Shown here piece by piece: positions 20,426 to 27,804 of a DNA stretch of 64,000 nucleotides. The position numbers and the translations under genes are program-made. Each line of letters opens with the position of its first letter. The stretch's first letter is position 1. The stretch is from Paragordius varius. Taxonomy: Eukaryota; Nematomorpha. The notes under the pieces were generated by a model. The model saw only the letters and a list, made by a program, of their open reading frames with translations. It did no database searches and was not told where the DNA came from. Location: NCBI GenBank assembly GCA_964247055.1, contig OZ176059.1, forward strand, positions 2,170,001 through 2,234,000, read 5' to 3'.

Positions 20426-23198
20426 GATAATCCTTAATATGCCATTTGCAGTTCAAATTCACCCTAATATATTTATTATGTGTTTTCGAACTAAAATAGC
20501 TCATTATTAATATGAAATATATCTTTATGTTATAGTTTATTATTTTTTCAGTATTATTTTAATTTTAAACAAAATTTTATTTTTTAAGATATAAAAAAAT
20601 TATAGGTAATTTTTAATCTTAAAAAACACTTAAAATATTTAAGGGTGAATTTGTTGTTCGAGAATTTAAATTGTTTTAGGGGGAATTTCAGTAGTAAATA
20701 GTATAAGTAGTTGAATTTTGTCGTGTTTGATAAATTACATGAATATATTTATTTTTCATAAAGTAAACCAAAATTAATGAGATACACTATATAATTGAAA
20801 AAAAAGTCAGGGATTAAAAAATGTGTTCTTTTATATTTGCCCAAAAAAATATTTATCCTCTTAGTTTTTTAAAGTTTTTTGTTTTTTATATCCAATATAT
20901 TCTTTTCCGTTTAAAAGAATTAACTAACCATTTAAGGGTAAAAATACTTATTTTTTTAATAAAATGCTTTTTTTCTTATTATATTTATATCTATCTACAG
21001 GCGGTGGGGTCGGTGTCATAGTATGTCAAACGCCAGATTTGGAAAATGAAATTGACATTTTGAAAACATTACAAGATATAGGACCCACAAATCAAAACAC
21101 CACTTTTTATTATCCCCCCAACAATACTTTTATATCTAATGCAAATTCAAATTGTCGCTTTAAAACTCAAGATCTAAATAATAGTAATATAGAAAATACG
21201 GTGCTTATAAATGAAAAAGTTGGTAATATGAATGATAATGAAACTGTTGAACCCAAGCCTCAACAATCGAATAGCCACCAAGTTTTATCTTGCTTTCAAG
21301 GTAATGTGTAATGTTTAATATACCATTTACAGTTCAAATTCACCCTTAAACAATTCAAATTCACCCTTGAACAATTCAAAATTACCCTAAAAATAAGTTA
21401 TGTGTTTTTGAACTCTTATTAATATGAAAATATATCTTTATGGCATGGTTTATTAGTTTTTAAATATTATTCTAATTTAAAGCATAATTTTATTTTTTAA
21501 AAATATACAAAAATATAGATAAATTTTAATTTTCAAAAACATATAATTTATTTGAGGGTGAATTTGAGTTGTTTAAGGGTGAATGTGTAATGTTTAGTGT
21601 ATATTTATTGTACTGTTTTTTTGCGTTTTAAGTTTGGGAAATACATAGCGAGAATGTTTATATATATTATATAAAAAAAATTATTTTATACATTCATAAT
21701 TTAAATACCTTTGATTAAAATATGGTATATATTTTAATGCTTGTTTATTTCATACTATAGTTGGACGATTTTCAACACAGTAGTGTATGGAAAACAACAA
21801 CAACACAATATTGAATAAAATAAACAAAGTAATGTAAGAAACGGACGAAATTGTTTATTCAACATTTTGTTGTTTTTTTCCATACACTACTGTGTGTTGC
21901 AAATCGCCCAATTACTATAGTGTGTGTGAAATAAGCAACCATTAAAATGCATACTGTAATAGGTGTCATAAATAAAATATTGTCTATACTAAAAGTTTTG
22001 TATTACAATGAAAAATGTGCATATTAACCTTATTACAACCATTCATTTCCTTTGATAATTAGAGCCATCTTTATCAAACAACCATTTAGTATTGGATAAT
22101 AAATTATTAAATTTTCCAAGTAATTCACCTTTGAAAATAAACACAAATGATTCTACTCACAACATATCGGAAAAAACCGATTTGGGACCAGGTACTAGCC
22201 AATTCACCTCGAATATCTTAACTCATTCAAACAGACACCAAATACAATGTATATTAATTTAAAAGATATTTATGCTATTTTGAGTAATAAGATTTATGAT
22301 TAAATTAGTTTTTTTTGTCTTTTTTTAAATAAAATTCAGTCAAATGCATTGTTTCACTTTGCTGTAATTCTAGTGTCACTAGATTGATATTTAATGCCCA
22401 TAAATATGAATCATTTTTAATTTTTTTATGGTGATTGGTGCGCAGGAGTCATATAAGTTTGTCGCCAATAAACTTTTTTATATATAAAATGCTTATCTTT
22501 TTGTTAAATCCTTTATGAATATAATGCACTGAAATTTTATGTATTTCAATATGGTAGAGAAATATGATTGGTTTAAAGTAATTTCGCTTGCTCTTAGCCA
22601 TTGTTTCAAAAGACAGCCATACCATAATAAACCATCCTATAAAAAACATTTAATTAAAATCGTAAAATACATATTGATCGTATTACCAATTTACATATCT
22701 TATACTTTGTTTATATATGCTATCTGCCCTCGCAATATTTCATGAAAAATAAGCAATTCATATTTTACTCATATCACATGTTACATATTTATTGTTTTAG
22801 CTAAATATTATCCCCCGAGATTACATGAAACTCCTATTATGAAAAACAAACCCAAAAACACCATTTATCTTAACAATCAACCCGATATGATTAATAAAAG
22901 TATGGCCAACAAAAATATAGGTGGCTCATTACTCTTAAACTCTAACGCACCAAACATAATTATTGAAACAACAACGACGACGGCAGCGGCAACAACCAAT
23001 GTGCAAGCATTGCACATGCCTTCATCAGCTGATCCATTGTCAACCCTGTCTTTAATTGGTCATTCGGATCACGTGATGTCACGTGACCCGAGCACCAATA
23101 ATATTGAACCGGATACGGAGATGAGTGATGATGACTCATTCATTAGTGATGACAACGAGAATACCATGTCTTATTCATCATCATCTGTTTACAGCTGA
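846..23198 (+). CDS. KLHL20: KLHL20 (diablo) orthologue, 13 exons in window, 5' end missing
   Basis: BTB-BACK-Kelch substrate adaptor. KLHL20 proteins bind CUL3 through BTB-BACK and recruit substrates with a six-bladed Kelch propeller, giving a cytosolic ubiquitin ligase. Exons: 846-1075, 2173-2331, 2688-3051, 4089-4266, 4866-5015, 7601-7734, 12938-13085, 13918-13978, 18285-18484, 19793-19983, 21001-21300, 22063-22191, 22801-23198. All junctions are GT-AG and phases match, giving 879 codons with no internal stop. Diagnostic pieces are [48 protein letters not shown]-like [27 protein letters not shown] and RRLGGGVGV, in the order found in KLHL20. Three expansions: about 50 residues between BACK and Kelch, about 85 in blade six, and a tail of about 260 residues rich in Asn, Ser and Thr. 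The N-terminal part of BTB is outside the window. A recently duplicated paralogue of the family is the only real alternative. Confidence 0.94.
1121..1475. mobile_element. MITE family A, copy 2
   Basis: The left end is enlarged by short AT insertions; the internal GACAAC..ACCATACTTTTTAAACC block and the right end ATTTTGTCCGTATAAT are clear. The outermost right bases are decayed. Confidence 0.7.
1625..1900. mobile_element. MITE family A, strongly decayed copy
   Basis: Only scattered blocks remain: GACAAAACATATAATC, AAAAGACAAG, AAGACAACCAAA at the left and TTTGTCTTTTTGAAAATA, TTACGTTTGTCC at the right, in inverted order. Limits are approximate. Confidence 0.5.
1915..2146. mobile_element. MITE family D, near-complete palindrome of 232 bp
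   Basis: Starts CAGTCATATATCCTTTATTT and ends as its inverted copy, GGGTACATGACTG, with TA on both sides. The two arms pair almost to the centre (about 2030) and include ACAAGAGTTCTATGGTA versus TACCATAGAGCTCTTGT. Terminal CAGT and TA target suggest Tc1/mariner mobilisation. Confidence 0.85.
2173..2331 (+). CDS. KLHL20: KLHL20 exon k2: BACK domain
   Basis: 159 bases, phase 0 at both ends. Encodes [20 protein letters not shown], then [16 protein letters not shown] and [14 protein letters not shown]. It matches the BACK stretch with LLP..QL..IIS.D.LNVR.E..VF.AVM.W.KY of KLHL20. Confidence 0.95.
2394..2424. repeat. (TA)n microsatellite
   Basis: Uninterrupted TA run of about 30 bases inside intron k2. 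Confidence 0.95.
2688..3051 (+). CDS. KLHL20: KLHL20 exon k3: end of BACK, long linker, start of Kelch
   Basis: Encodes [20 protein letters not shown] and [20 protein letters not shown] as in KLHL20, then a linker of about 80 residues where vertebrates have about 30. The linker has a Tyr-Asn repeat (NYNYNYNK) and a basic stretch ([17 protein letters not shown]). It ends LYV at GTAAGT, where the first Kelch blade begins. The Asn-rich expansion looks like repeat slippage in AT-rich coding DNA. Confidence 0.95.
3059..3345. mobile_element. MITE family A, copy 3, next to a splice donor
   Basis: CAGTTTATACGGACACAATGTG at the left, CATTTTCCGTATAATTTCAA..TACTG at the right, 287 bp. The element begins seven bases after the GT of the exon k3 donor, so the donor consensus GTAAGTA runs straight into its target site. 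Confidence 0.85.
3660..3735 (+). pseudogene. Ghost copy 1 of exon k4 (5' part)
   Basis: GCGCTCTCTACCCTACGCTTTG followed by ATGGGTGAAATTGGGCCCTTT copies the start of exon k4 (4112-4160), with a small deletion. Downstream intron sequence is also shared with the next copy, about 218 bases away. Confidence 0.85.
3869..3950 (+). pseudogene. Ghost copy 2 of exon k4 (5' part) with acceptor
   Basis: AAACAGCTGGTGGGTGGTGTCACGGTGATTAGCTTTC repeats the true acceptor and exon start at 4083 onward, but has an in-frame TAG where the real exon reads GCG. The copy stops after GGGCCCTTTGTACCCC. The unit is about 215 bases and includes intron on both sides. Confidence 0.9.
4089..4266 (+). CDS. KLHL20: KLHL20 exon k4: Kelch blades 1-2
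   Basis: Third and only intact copy of a tandem unit. Enters as (G)CT to give [19 protein letters not shown], then [15 protein letters not shown] and [17 protein letters not shown](R). Matches AVGGWCSGDAISSVERYDP and [29 protein letters not shown] of KLHL20. Leaves in phase 2. Confidence 0.95.
4300..4564. mobile_element. MITE family A, copy 4
   Basis: The left end is worn (CATAAAGACAAATATTATAT, ACAACCATACA). The right end GTTTTGTCCCTATAATTTCA..TTTTTACTG followed by TA is well kept. It starts about 35 bases inside intron k4. Confidence 0.7.
4866..5015 (+). CDS. KLHL20: KLHL20 exon k5: Kelch blade 2-3
   Basis: Encodes (R)[38 protein letters not shown] and [11 protein letters not shown]. Matches the KLHL20 blade carrying [31 protein letters not shown]. 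150 bases, enters in phase 2 and leaves in phase 2. Confidence 0.95.
5444..5476 (+). pseudogene. Possible ghost of the exon k5 3' end
   Basis: AACTTGCTTAAATATGGTTGAGAGGTGTAAAT resembles the end of exon k5 plus donor (GGCCTGCCTTAATATTGTTGAAAGGTAATAAT). Short and diverged, so chance similarity is possible. Confidence 0.45.
5692..5995. mobile_element. 21-bp-array element (family B), copy 1
   Basis: Left end ACCATTTACAGTTCAAATTG with two 21-base units of the type TTCAAATTCACCCTTGAACAA; right end carries four inverted units and closes GTAAATGGT. The core has TTATGTGTTTTC, ATGAAATATATCTTTATGGCATAG and GGTAATTTTTAATTTT. Flanked by ATATATAT on the left. About 17 copies occur in the window; no open frame is shared. 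Confidence 0.85.
6421..6436 (+). pseudogene. Ghost 1 of the exon k6 5' end
   Basis: AGTTATAACGCAAACAA is identical to the acceptor AG plus the first 13 bases of exon k6 at 7601. It ends where a family A element begins. Confidence 0.7.
6440..6724. mobile_element. MITE family A, copy 5, between two exon ghosts
   Basis: CAGTAAAACTAGAAATTATA at the left; TACTTTTACGTTTTGTCTGT at the right. Both flanks carry the start of exon k6 (6421 and 6725), so the element lies inside or between duplicated exon fragments. Confidence 0.8.
6725..6755 (+). pseudogene. Ghost 2 of the exon k6 5' end
   Basis: AGTTATAACGCAAATATGAGG follows the family A element and repeats the acceptor and exon start; similarity fades after about 30 bases. 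Confidence 0.7.
6961..7027 (+). pseudogene. Ghost 3 of exon k6
   Basis: TTTACGCAAACACGAATAAT, then GGACTTGCTTAGCGCCTATG and AGAACAAGGC, copies exon k6 bases 1-60 with about four-fifths identity and an in-frame TAG. It lacks the TTA-TAAC start and the second half of the exon. Confidence 0.85.
7166..7554. mobile_element. 21-bp-array element (family B), copy 2
   Basis: Left end ACCATTTACAGTTCAAATTC with about two units; right end carries about eight inverted units, ending AATGTAAATGGT. The arms therefore differ strongly in unit number. It ends 46 bases before exon k6. A worn family A right end (GTTACGTTTTGTCCCTATAA) abuts its left side. Confidence 0.85.
7601..7734 (+). CDS. KLHL20: KLHL20 exon k6: Kelch blade 3-4
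   Basis: Encodes (S)[38 protein letters not shown] and TTPLNT. Matches [48 protein letters not shown] of KLHL20. The usual Arg of VERY is Ser here because the split codon is AG|T. Leaves in phase 1 at GTAAAT. Confidence 0.95.
7757..8057. mobile_element. MITE family A, copy 6
   Basis: GTAAAAATTGAAATTTATACGG at the left, TTTACGAGTGGTCCGTATAA at the right; starts 22 bases after the exon k6 donor. Confidence 0.75.
8100..8450. repeat. Decayed family B fragments around a TA run
   Basis: Two worn ends meet at about 8350-8385: TTTTAATTGTAAATGGTATA followed by a TA run and ACCATTTACACCTCGAATTC. Internal family B blocks (ATGAGTTAAATTAG, CACATAATTTAT) are visible. Limits approximate. Confidence 0.6.
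8572..9130 (-). mobile_element. RTE/BovB-type LINE, 5' endonuclease fragment, inverted
   Basis: On the minus strand this reads part of an apurinic-type endonuclease domain: [20 protein letters not shown], the SGTLEF-like [31 protein letters not shown] and [18 protein letters not shown]. That order (GVGI.M.KKA, then INERII) is typical of BovB/RTE endonucleases. It is interrupted by stops and frameshifts. The same region is present in the direct orientation from about 9142, so the two copies make a palindrome of about 420 bases per arm. Confidence 0.8.
9142..12125 (+). mobile_element. RTE/BovB-type LINE, endonuclease and reverse transcriptase, inactive
   Basis: Endonuclease part: [14 protein letters not shown] near 9190, [16 protein letters not shown] near 9305, [29 protein letters not shown] near 9465-9500, and [11 protein letters not shown] near 9760. 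Linker 10013-10540. Reverse transcriptase: [15 protein letters not shown] (11306), [19 protein letters not shown], then [11 protein letters not shown] at about 11573 in another frame. Late part: [13 protein letters not shown] (11770) and [17 protein letters not shown] (12055). Frame changes and stops show it is dead. Split by a hAT-type insertion at 10541-11047. The 3' end is truncated; no poly(A) or terminal repeat seen. Confidence 0.85.
10541..11047. mobile_element. Non-autonomous hAT-type element with 8-bp target duplication
   Basis: Begins TAGAATTGTGC and ends GCACAACCCTA; the inverted right end TAGGGTTGTGC matches the left at 9 of 11 positions. Direct repeats GTGCACAT lie at 10533-10540 and 11048-11055. 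Eight-base duplication and a TAGnnTTGTGC terminus are characteristic of hAT. 507 bp, no transposase. Subterminal GACCATGGTC-like motifs occur near both ends. Removing it restores continuity of the LINE linker (P-E-N-W-C-T-S-I-M-I-P), so it inserted after the LINE. Confidence 0.9.
12369..12412. repeat. (TA)n microsatellite
   Basis: TA run of about 44 bases in intron k6. Confidence 0.95.
12443..12716. mobile_element. MITE family A, copy 7
   Basis: TACAGTAGTGAAAACTGAAA and GGACAAAACATAAAAATATA at the left; ATAATTTCAATTTTACTGTA at the right; TA on both sides. Confidence 0.85.
12740..12935. repeat. About 70-bp tandem repeat before exon k7
   Basis: Three diverged units of the form TTAATTTTATGATTTTTTAAG..TTTTTCTATAAATAT run up to the acceptor of exon k7. 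They supply the pyrimidine-rich 3' intron sequence. Confidence 0.7.
12938..13085 (+). CDS. KLHL20: KLHL20 exon k7: Kelch blade 4-5
   Basis: Completes NTG to NTVERYDP, then [20 protein letters not shown] and [17 protein letters not shown]. Matches [25 protein letters not shown] of KLHL20. Leaves in phase 2 at GTATTT. Confidence 0.95.
13918..13978 (+). CDS. KLHL20: KLHL20 exon k8: 61-base Kelch micro-exon
   Basis: Encodes (R)[20 protein letters not shown], matching [25 protein letters not shown]. Acceptor ATATTTAG, donor GTATAT at 13979. Its placement is confirmed by exact phase continuity with exons k7 and k9. The following intron of 4.3 kb begins with a TA run. Confidence 0.93.
14590..15115. 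repeat. Tandem repeat, about 115 bp, left arm of giant palindrome
   Basis: About six diverged units marked by CAGGTAAAAATTGCGGTTTTT. They mirror the array in the right arm but are fewer and more diverged. Confidence 0.8.
16550..17345. repeat. Tandem repeat, about 117 bp, right arm of giant palindrome
   Basis: The motif AAAAACCGCAATTTTTACCT recurs near 16637, 16757, 16872, 16988, 17105 and 17221. The middle units are almost identical, whereas the left-arm counterparts are diverged, so this array expanded recently. Confidence 0.9.
17868..18082. mobile_element. MITE family A, copy 8, left end lost
   Basis: AAAAGACAACCATACTTTAAAT near the left and the full right end TTTTACGTTTTGTCCGTATA..TTTTTACTG. 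The left terminus is replaced by a TA run next to the giant palindrome. Confidence 0.75.
18083..18121. repeat. (TA)n microsatellite
   Basis: TA run of about 38 bases adjoining the family A right end, followed by a C-run at 18132-18141. Confidence 0.95.
18285..18484 (+). CDS. KLHL20: KLHL20 exon k9: Kelch blade 5-6 and start of insert
   Basis: Encodes [20 protein letters not shown] and YLKTIEIL, matching [31 protein letters not shown] of KLHL20. It then leaves the family pattern for an Asn/Ser-rich stretch ([20 protein letters not shown] and on). Ends TSL(R) at GTATTT, phase 2. Confidence 0.94.
19171..19357. mobile_element. MITE family C, short form, copy 1
   Basis: AGTATGCATTTTAATGGTTGCA at the left; AGCAACCATTAAAATGCATACT at the right. 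Inside, AACAGTAGCGTATGGAAAAAA faces TTTTTCTATACACTACAGTA. About 187 bp. Its termini match the giant palindrome. Confidence 0.85.
19793..19983 (+). CDS. KLHL20: KLHL20 exon k10: rest of insert and last blade strand
   Basis: Encodes the rest of the blade-six insert ([42 protein letters not shown]) and returns to the Kelch pattern with [16 protein letters not shown]. The insert of about 85 residues lies between the IEIL strand and the W of the final Kelch motif. Leaves in phase 1. Confidence 0.92.
20390..20702. mobile_element. TA run plus 21-bp-array element (family B), copy 3
   Basis: TA run 20390-20421, then GCCATTTGCAGTTCAAATTC at 20441 and, at the right, about two worn inverted units ending GTAAATAGT near 20702. 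The typical core ATGAAATATATCTTTATGTTATAG is present. Confidence 0.8.
21001..21300 (+). CDS. KLHL20: KLHL20 exon k11: end of propeller, start of tail
   Basis: Completes [16 protein letters not shown], the last KLHL20 block, where vertebrate proteins end within about ten residues. Here a tail follows: [20 protein letters not shown], then Asn-rich sequence, ending LSCFQ. Leaves in phase 1. Confidence 0.93.
21322..21599. mobile_element. 21-bp-array element (family B), copy 4, next to a donor
   Basis: ACCATTTACAGTTCAAATTC with about three units at the left; the right end has two inverted units and is worn. It begins 21 bases after the exon k11 donor. AATGTGTAATGTTTA flanks both sides. Confidence 0.8.
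21722..21957. mobile_element. MITE family C, short form, copy 2
   Basis: ATTTTAATGCTTGTTTATTTC at the left; GAAATAAGCAACCATTAAAAT and GCATACTG followed by TA at the right. Arms contain ACACAGTAGTGTATGGAAAA and its inverse, so nearly the whole 235 bp pairs. Confidence 0.88.
22063..22191 (+). CDS. KLHL20: KLHL20 exon k12: C-terminal tail
   Basis: Encodes [20 protein letters not shown] and [20 protein letters not shown], a tail segment with no recognised motif. It is accepted because both splice sites are GT-AG, phases 1 and 1 match neighbours, and the frame is open. Conservation cannot be judged. Confidence 0.8.
22600..22710. mobile_element. MITE family A, half copy, decayed
   Basis: AAAAGACAGCCATACCATAA and the internal ATATTGATCGTATTACCAATTTACATATC block; neither end is intact. 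Confidence 0.5.
22801..23198 (+). CDS. KLHL20: KLHL20 exon k13: last exon and stop
   Basis: Encodes (A)[19 protein letters not shown] through a Thr/Ala run ([14 protein letters not shown]) to an acidic, Ser-rich end ([20 protein letters not shown] and SSSVYS) and TGA at 23196. GC content is clearly higher than in the surrounding intron, which supports coding use. No domain is recognised. Confidence 0.88.
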
Positions 23199-23547
23199 TT
23201 TTCGGATTCTATGAATTTTTTGGTTCAGTTGAAATTTTCGCTAATTAAGATAATAGTTTACATATATAAAACACCATGTGATATTTTTATTTATACACAA
23301 TTATTGATTGTTTTTCACGAAATACCAATAGTGGTTTTCTTGGAAGATATAATTTTTGTATTTTTATCTAATTAATAATTTATTGGAAATATTTAAGATT
23401 TTTTAGATCTATTTTTACCAAAATCACTACATTGAGGTGCGTTTTATTCTTATTTTCATAAACACTAGATTTTTTAATATATTAATATTGTATCCATTTT
23501 TTATAATATTATTATATCAAGTATATTTATTGGAAAGCAAAAATAAA
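23199..23547 (+). promoter_or_regulatory. KLHL20 3' UTR with candidate poly(A) signal
   Basis: AT-rich sequence after the stop; AATAAA at 23542-23547 is the first full hexamer in a suitable position. The cleavage site cannot be set from sequence alone. Confidence 0.5.
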
Positions 23548-24880
23548 TTATTTTATTATTGTTGGCTTATTTATAGTTATTTTATGTAATTATATCATAT
23601 ATCCACAAAATCAATTATGGATATAAAATTTTAATTAATAGAAATAATTGTTATATGATCACATTTATAATCCAGAAAATTTCCTGCTAAATTGTAACTT
23701 AAAAGCTGCTAAAGTTAAATTATTTAGATTTTTAACCATAATATACAGTTAATTGCGTGTTGTATCATCGTGATATTTGGATTTTTTGGCAATTTTCAGT
23801 AAAAAAAATATTTTATGCACCTAAAAGGCTAAAAAAGCATATTTTTAAGTTTTGCCCAATGCTAAAAATATTTTTTAAGATATTTAAATATCAAATGGCT
23901 CTGTATAAAACTACCTTAAAGGGTGATGAATTGTGTTCTAAATTTGGCAATAAATATCGAAGCGTATTTTGTGTCATGAAGCAAAGCAAGCCATATCAAT
24001 TATAAAATTCTATGCTTTTAGATATTTATATAATAAAATTAGGTTAAAAATTCGTTTGCCTTAAGTAGTTTTTTGTAGTAATTAATTGAAAATGTGAGGT
24101 GGGATGTTTAAATTAGTTTTAATATATGAAATAGTTTTTATGATATGTTAAAGTGTTTTACTGTTGCCATCATGCTTCAAAATAAATAATTTTCTATATA
24201 ATGTCAAAATTTCATATATAAACATATGTTATTTAAAATAATTTATTTCGATGTTCTAGCGTATATTTATACGGCTCTGTTACTCGAAAAAAACCTTTTT
24301 AGAGGAATCTAAAATATGTATGAGTCTCAAAAAAAGTTACTGGTTTCATTTGCGATTCTTTCATATGGTGTATTATAAATATTATGTTTAAAAAACTTTT
24401 AAGCCTTAAAGCACCTTGAAAATTCTGATAGATTTTCTATCAAAACATATTTATTCTTATTAAATTTAGGATCTCCGATTTTTTGCATCATATAATAGCT
24501 ACAACACCACAGTTTTTAAAATTAAAGCAATTATATGGTGCGGTGTAAGTATGAATGCGCTTATATGTGAAACTGATAATGACTCAACTGTGATGGAAAA
24601 ATAATGAATTTTTTTTATATTTAATACAAATTGTTTTTGAGGAAAATCACGATAAAAGGCAAACTGTTTGAATATCCGATAAATCTAATTTTTTCTGACC
24701 AAGCATTTTAGTATCAAACGGTATAGATAAAAACTGTAAATTAATAGTTATTTTGTCTATATGATATTTTAAATAAAATGCGGCCCTTACAGACATTTAT
24801 TTTGGTATCTTTAGAATATTAGAAATATTTGGAAAAATAATATAGTGTTTGGCACATTTTAGGCATATTACCTAATTTAA
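23548..24880. other. Intergenic, no gene recognised
   Basis: AT-rich. An 82-codon frame at 23757-24005 has no family resemblance, no splice context and biased Lys/Phe composition; it was not called. Confidence 0.5.
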
Positions 24881-24884
24881 AAAC

Positions 24885-25440
24885 ATCCCAGGCGTAAACT
24901 ATGAAACCTTACACTTTGATTAAAATTAGGTATCTAAATACTACAATATATATTTAAGATGATTTTAAAAAAATGATGTAAGATACGGTCTCAATTTCAA
25001 TTTATGCTTATTACTTAATAAAAAATATATAAATAAACGATATATCTAGCTTTTCGAAAAAAAGTTCCATCTCAAAGTACTACAACACCATTTTTACAAA
25101 CTATCATGTATATTTAATCGCTAAAATTAAAGATAATCTATAATATAGACACATCTAACATTAATGGATAGAGAAGTGGTTTATTTGTACTATTTTTAAG
25201 TCAGCTAATGCAAACATTTCATGATCAAATATTAACTTTTGTGTTTGTAACTTATGATAAATAATATCAAGTATTTATGAATGATTTTTTTTAAAATTCG
25301 GTTCATTATTGTTATATAAGCGTAAACTTTGCCATGGTTTGATTCATATTTTTTGAAGTATTTATTTTATACAGGCTCAGGGCATCAGAATGACTGAAAA
25401 TGTGTTGTATTCAAGCGTTATTTTATATATATTTATTTAA
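24885..25440 (+). repeat. Unnamed dispersed repeat (family R), copy 1
   Basis: Shares ordered blocks with 27805-28330 and, inverted, 32985-33560: a stretch with GGTATCTAAATAC, TTTCGAAAAAAAGTTCCAT, CTAATGCAAACATTTCATGA, AATATCAAGTATTT, TTGCCATGGTTTGATTC and TGTGTTGTATTCAAGCGTTA. No open frame is shared. Class unknown. Confidence 0.75.
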
Positions 25441-26180
25441 TACATATCATAAATTTTTGGATAAAAGACAAAAAATATTGTTATTAAATACTATGTTACA
25501 TAAACAAGGAATTTATAAATAAATAGCTATAATTTTTTAGCACAAAGTTGTAGTAAGAAGCTTAAGTAATTTTTTATTTAATGTTAGGGTGTATAAATAG
25601 ACAATCTATAAATTTTGTAAAGTGAAAAATATGTTAGGGTGTAAATTTTGCTCGAATATACATTTGATAATAAAATGCATGCGTCTTTTTTAAACCATAA
25701 AATGAACTGAAATTTATTAATTACTATAACTAATAATATTAAGTTTTACCAAAGCAAGTTTAAGATCTCTCTGTGTTGTAGACCAGATTAGTATTAAATT
25801 CATATGGTTTATGAAGTGAATATTTTTTTAGTTTCATATCTCATTAAATATTTTTACTTTATAATTTAAATTTTAATTTATATTTTTATTTTATTTTTAC
25901 GTTTGACAAAGATTACTTGTAGTAATCGAAATATTATAATAAATTTATATTATTTTTGCTGAATTATTCCATATTTAATAATAATGCATATATCAACCTC
26001 ACTCTCAGCAGTAATTTATTTTTATGAGAATATTTCGATATGTCGCTAATATACTTGCAAAATATATATTTATGATAGAATGTGATTACATTGCTAGTTA
26101 TTTATTAATTCTTGCCAGATAGCATGCTCACAAAAGGGCTATATTACTGGCGTAAAGTTATCTTTTCACTTTTATAATTA

Positions 26181-26454
26181 CAGCAAAAATATTTATACGT
26201 ACAAAATAAACATAGAGACAAAATTATTTTTTCAAAAGACAATCATACTTTTTTAATCCTTATTATTTTATAAAAACATTTAATTAAAATCAAAATTACA
26301 AAATTGGTCTTACCAAATTAAATTCTATATTATACTTTGTAATTTAAAACAATGACTTATATTTCAAGATTAAAAAATATGGTTGTCTTTTAGAAAAAAA
26401 AATATTTGTCTTTATATTTTCACCATTTGTCCCTTTAATTTCAATTTTTACCGT
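26181..26454. mobile_element. MITE family A, copy 9
   Basis: CAGCAAAAATATTTATACGTACAAAA at the left; TATTTTCACCATTTGTCCCT..TTTTTACCGTG at the right. Confidence 0.8.
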
Positions 26455-26559
26455 GTTTGCCAATAAAAATCTTCCTTGCTAAAAAAATAGCGTGTATACT
26501 TAGACACAGACTTTTTAACATTATATAATTGTAATAATACATTGCATTATTGTAAAATA

Positions 26560-26680
26560 CAGTATGCATTTTAATGTCTATTAAGTAATTTAATTGCCAA
26601 AATAATTTAAAGGCGTAAAATACTATTCTACAAAATTATTTCGCTTTGCATCTCTGTTACAAATATAATGATAGATCTAA
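26560..26680. mobile_element. Left end of the giant palindrome family (family C)
   Basis: CAGTATGCATTTTAATGTCTA then GCGTAAAATACTATTCTACA and AAATTATTTCGCTTTGCATC parallel the first 110 bases of the element at 14065. The rest is missing or unrecognisable. Confidence 0.75.
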
Positions 26681-26923
26681 ACTAACCTTTGTATTTTTAC
26701 TAAAGAAATAATAGATATATATTAACTTACATTATCATACAAAATTTATTTATCTCCAAATTAAAACGAACACGCTTTATTTTTTACACTTAGTAAAAAT
26801 ATGCCATTTTAGAGGAAATGATTGTAAATGGTTTTCATAACTACTATGTATGAAAAATGTATATCCTAAAAAAGAAAAAATGATGTTGCGTTTATAGACA
26901 GTTTATAAAATTTAGGATTATTA

Positions 26924-27131
26924 CAGTAAATGGATGAAAACATAAAGACAAATATTTTTTTCTTAAAGACAATCGTTCTTTTTAATTTTTGATTTTTTCA
27001 TATACAACACATTGTATTAAACTCCAATGAAAAGAGATTTATGGTAGTAATACAATCAATAACAAGTTTTTTTAAAAAAAATTGTCTTCATATTTTTACA
27101 TTTTGTCCGTATATTTTCAATTTTTACTATA
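26924..27131. mobile_element. MITE family A, copy 10, internally deleted
   Basis: CAGTAAATGGATGAAAACATAAAGACAA at the left; TTTTACATTTTGTCCGTATA..TTTTTACTA at the right; only about 208 bp against the usual 280-340. Confidence 0.75.
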
Positions 27132-27146
27132 AATATTATCCTGATC

Positions 27147-27151
<5 letters not shown>

Positions 27152-27178
<27 letters not shown>
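27152..27178. repeat. (TA)n microsatellite
   Basis: TA run of about 27 bases. Confidence 0.95.
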
Positions 27179-27181
<3 letters not shown>

Positions 27182-27804
27182 GAAAAGTTAAAATATGGCG
27201 CTTAATTCAATTGTGTTTTACTTTTGCTGTAAAATGGCTCTTCATAAAAGTTCGCAAAATTAGCGTAAAACTTGAGACTTTACAATAATTATTTCAGCAC
27301 AAAGTCCGTGGTAACTATTACACCTTTGATCTCGATTATGTATTATAGAGAGTCGATAATGGGCTTTAGCTAACCGAAAGAACCTCTGGTTAAAAGCGAA
27401 ATACCAGGAAATACAAAAAATATGATAACAGTTGTTGTCAGCATTTCGACTATACTGTCTTAATCAAACTTAAAAAAATACCATATGTTTTTATCAATAC
27501 AACAAAATAAAACATTAAAATAATACTCCCTAAAAATTGATTAAATTCATTTTTATGGTTTGGTAAACATTTATATTATAAATTAATCAAAGATATTGAA
27601 AAGATTTATAATAATGACTTTCTATTTATATTTATTAGTTGTAAAATTCTCAAAAAATTTTAAGTGTAGAGATCTAATACCTGGTTCAGTTTAAATAAAA
27701 TTATAATTAAATCATCTGAATAATTATTAGAATTATATATTTACTATTTTTAATTTTTTCTAAACATTCTAACACATTTTAATTAGTTTTGACTAATTTT
27801 ACAT

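Noticed and set aside
27270-27480. Patch with GTCAGCATTTCGACTATACTGTCTTAATC, reminiscent of an inverted Penelope-like 3' end
   Set aside because: Too short and diverged to separate from chance; no GIY-YIG frame nearby.
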